Below are positions 63,562-64,000 of a stretch of DNA of 64,000 nt, piece after piece. The stretch is from the NCBI GenBank assembly GCA_900472175.1, contig UCHD01000001.1, forward strand, positions 310,001 to 374,000, in the 5' to 3' direction. Made by a program: the position numbers and the translations under genes. Numbering within the stretch: position 1 is the stretch's first letter; the number at the start of each line of letters is the position of its first letter. The notes under the pieces were generated by a model that ran no database searches, was not told the DNA's origin, and was given only the letters and a program-made list of their open reading frames with translations. Source of the DNA: Hyphomicrobiales bacterium. GTDB lineage: Bacteria; Pseudomonadota; Alphaproteobacteria; Rhizobiales; Rhizobiaceae.

Positions 63562-64000
63562 CAGCTTGCCCCGCCGGGCGCCAGGCGAAAGGCGCCGGTG
63601 AGCGAGGGGGCTCCATCGGTCTCGACCTGGCCGCGCTCCAAAAGGTCCTCCAGATGAGCAAACACCGACAGCGCCGCGGCGCCATGCAAGCGCGGATCGG
63701 TGGTCGCATAGATCACCTTCACCATGTCGGGGATAAACGTGTCACCGGCCCGCACCCGCTCCAGTACGGCGCGCTCGCGCATCCGCCGGTGGGCGCGCAG
63801 GCCGCGCAGGAACGCAGCAGGCGCGTTGACCGGGCCGCCATGGCCGGGCAGGTAGAGCCGGTCGTCGCGGCCAAGCAACTTTTCCAGCGAGGCCATGTAA
63901 TCGGTCATCGACCCATCCGGCGGCGCGACGATCGAGGTTGCCCAGGCCATGACATGATCGGCGGAAAAGACGATGCCGGTCTCGCTCGGACTGCCAAGCG
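63561..64000 (-). CDS. MBL-fold metallo-hydrolase, C-terminal part (cut by window edge)
   Basis: The C-terminal 146 residues of a metallo-beta-lactamase-fold hydrolase; the frame is open to the window end, so the N-terminal HxHxDH motif is outside. FSADHVMAWATSIVAPPDG (metal-ligand Asp/His) is the conserved third metal motif, YLPGHGGPVN the fourth, followed by the winged-helix-like C-terminus (RERAVLERVRAGDTFIPDMVKVIY) of the LACTB2/glyoxalase-like group. It is the first gene seen of the coupled MBL-DCC-DUF4166 operon. Confidence 0.9.
   Translation of the reverse strand, partial: LGSPSETGIVFSADHVMAWATSIVAPPDGSMTDYMASLEKLLGRDDRLYLPGHGGPVNAPAAFLRGLRAHRRMRERAVLERVRAGDTFIPDMVKVIYATTDPRLHGAAALSVFAHLEDLLERGQVETDGAPSLTGAFRLAPGGAS

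Overview
The window is a stretch of chromosome from an alphaproteobacterium of the Rhizobiaceae (Rhizobium, Agrobacterium, Sinorhizobium, Ciceribacter group). This rests on high GC, rhizobial-type proteins (CcrM DNA methyltransferase, FabI, an IalB-family protein, DUF1344, the coxB-coxA-ctaB-coxF-ctaG-coxC order, GTG and TTG starts with purine-rich leaders), and two intergenic palindromic elements of the rhizobial RIME type. The genus cannot be fixed from the sequence alone. I see no rRNA, tRNA, insertion sequence, prophage or CRISPR array. Nearly everything is core or housekeeping, interspersed with small regulator-target modules.

Layout. 1-9.8 kb: DUF1344 protein; a reverse operon of DnaJ-like protein, FabI and histidine phosphatase; 17 kDa-antigen-type lipoprotein; PdxH; polysaccharide deacetylase; D-Ala-D-Ala carboxypeptidase with SPOR domain; TldD and IalB-type protein separated by a RIME. 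10.2-19.8 kb: aa3-type cytochrome c oxidase operon with assembly factors (CtaB, CoxF, CtaG, DUF983, SURF1, DUF1304), running into ispH, thrB and rnhA. 19.8-26.6 kb: small modules (VOC protein, ArsR/AHSA1 pair, MFS/LysR pair, peroxiredoxin, DsbD-N protein, YqgE, CsbD). 26.7-37.9 kb: zinc-ribbon peptidase, arylsulfatase, membrane GGDEF/EAL protein, acetyltransferase, M16 protease, ThrC, lipoprotein, HAD phosphatase. 38-43.4 kb: LysR/aldo-keto reductase, DUF1284, and an ArsR-MFS unit divergent from a NIPSNAP-monooxygenase unit. 43.5-49.2 kb: CcrM, a candidate structured RNA, HAD/NTF2 pair, MutY, DciA-like protein, DsbA lipoprotein. 49.4-57.4 kb: SMC, a PAS-GGDEF protein and pyruvate phosphate dikinase. 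57.4-64 kb: alpha/beta hydrolase, small hypotheticals, DUF1499, LysR, and an overlapping MBL-DCC-DUF4166 operon cut by the window edge.

How it works together. The respiratory block encodes the three oxidase core subunits, the heme O synthase step and copper/heme insertion factors. A perfect TTGAT-N4-ATCAA anaerobox just before coxB suggests control by an FNR/FixK-type regulator. ThrB and ThrC complete threonine synthesis from homoserine. CcrM, SMC, DciA, RnhA and MutY concern chromosome methylation, segregation, replication and repair. Several regulators sit beside visible operators: an ArsR inverted repeat at 20651, an ArsR-type inverted repeat at 42614 and a LysR-type palindrome at 23142.

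Nothing here is clearly a new defence or mobile system. The best leads are the structured intergenic locus at 45101-45361, the anaerobox and the strictly alternating histidine tail of CoxA, the ArsR-MFS//NIPSNAP-monooxygenase module, the terminator-RIME-smc junction, and the coupled MBL-DCC-DUF4166 operon.
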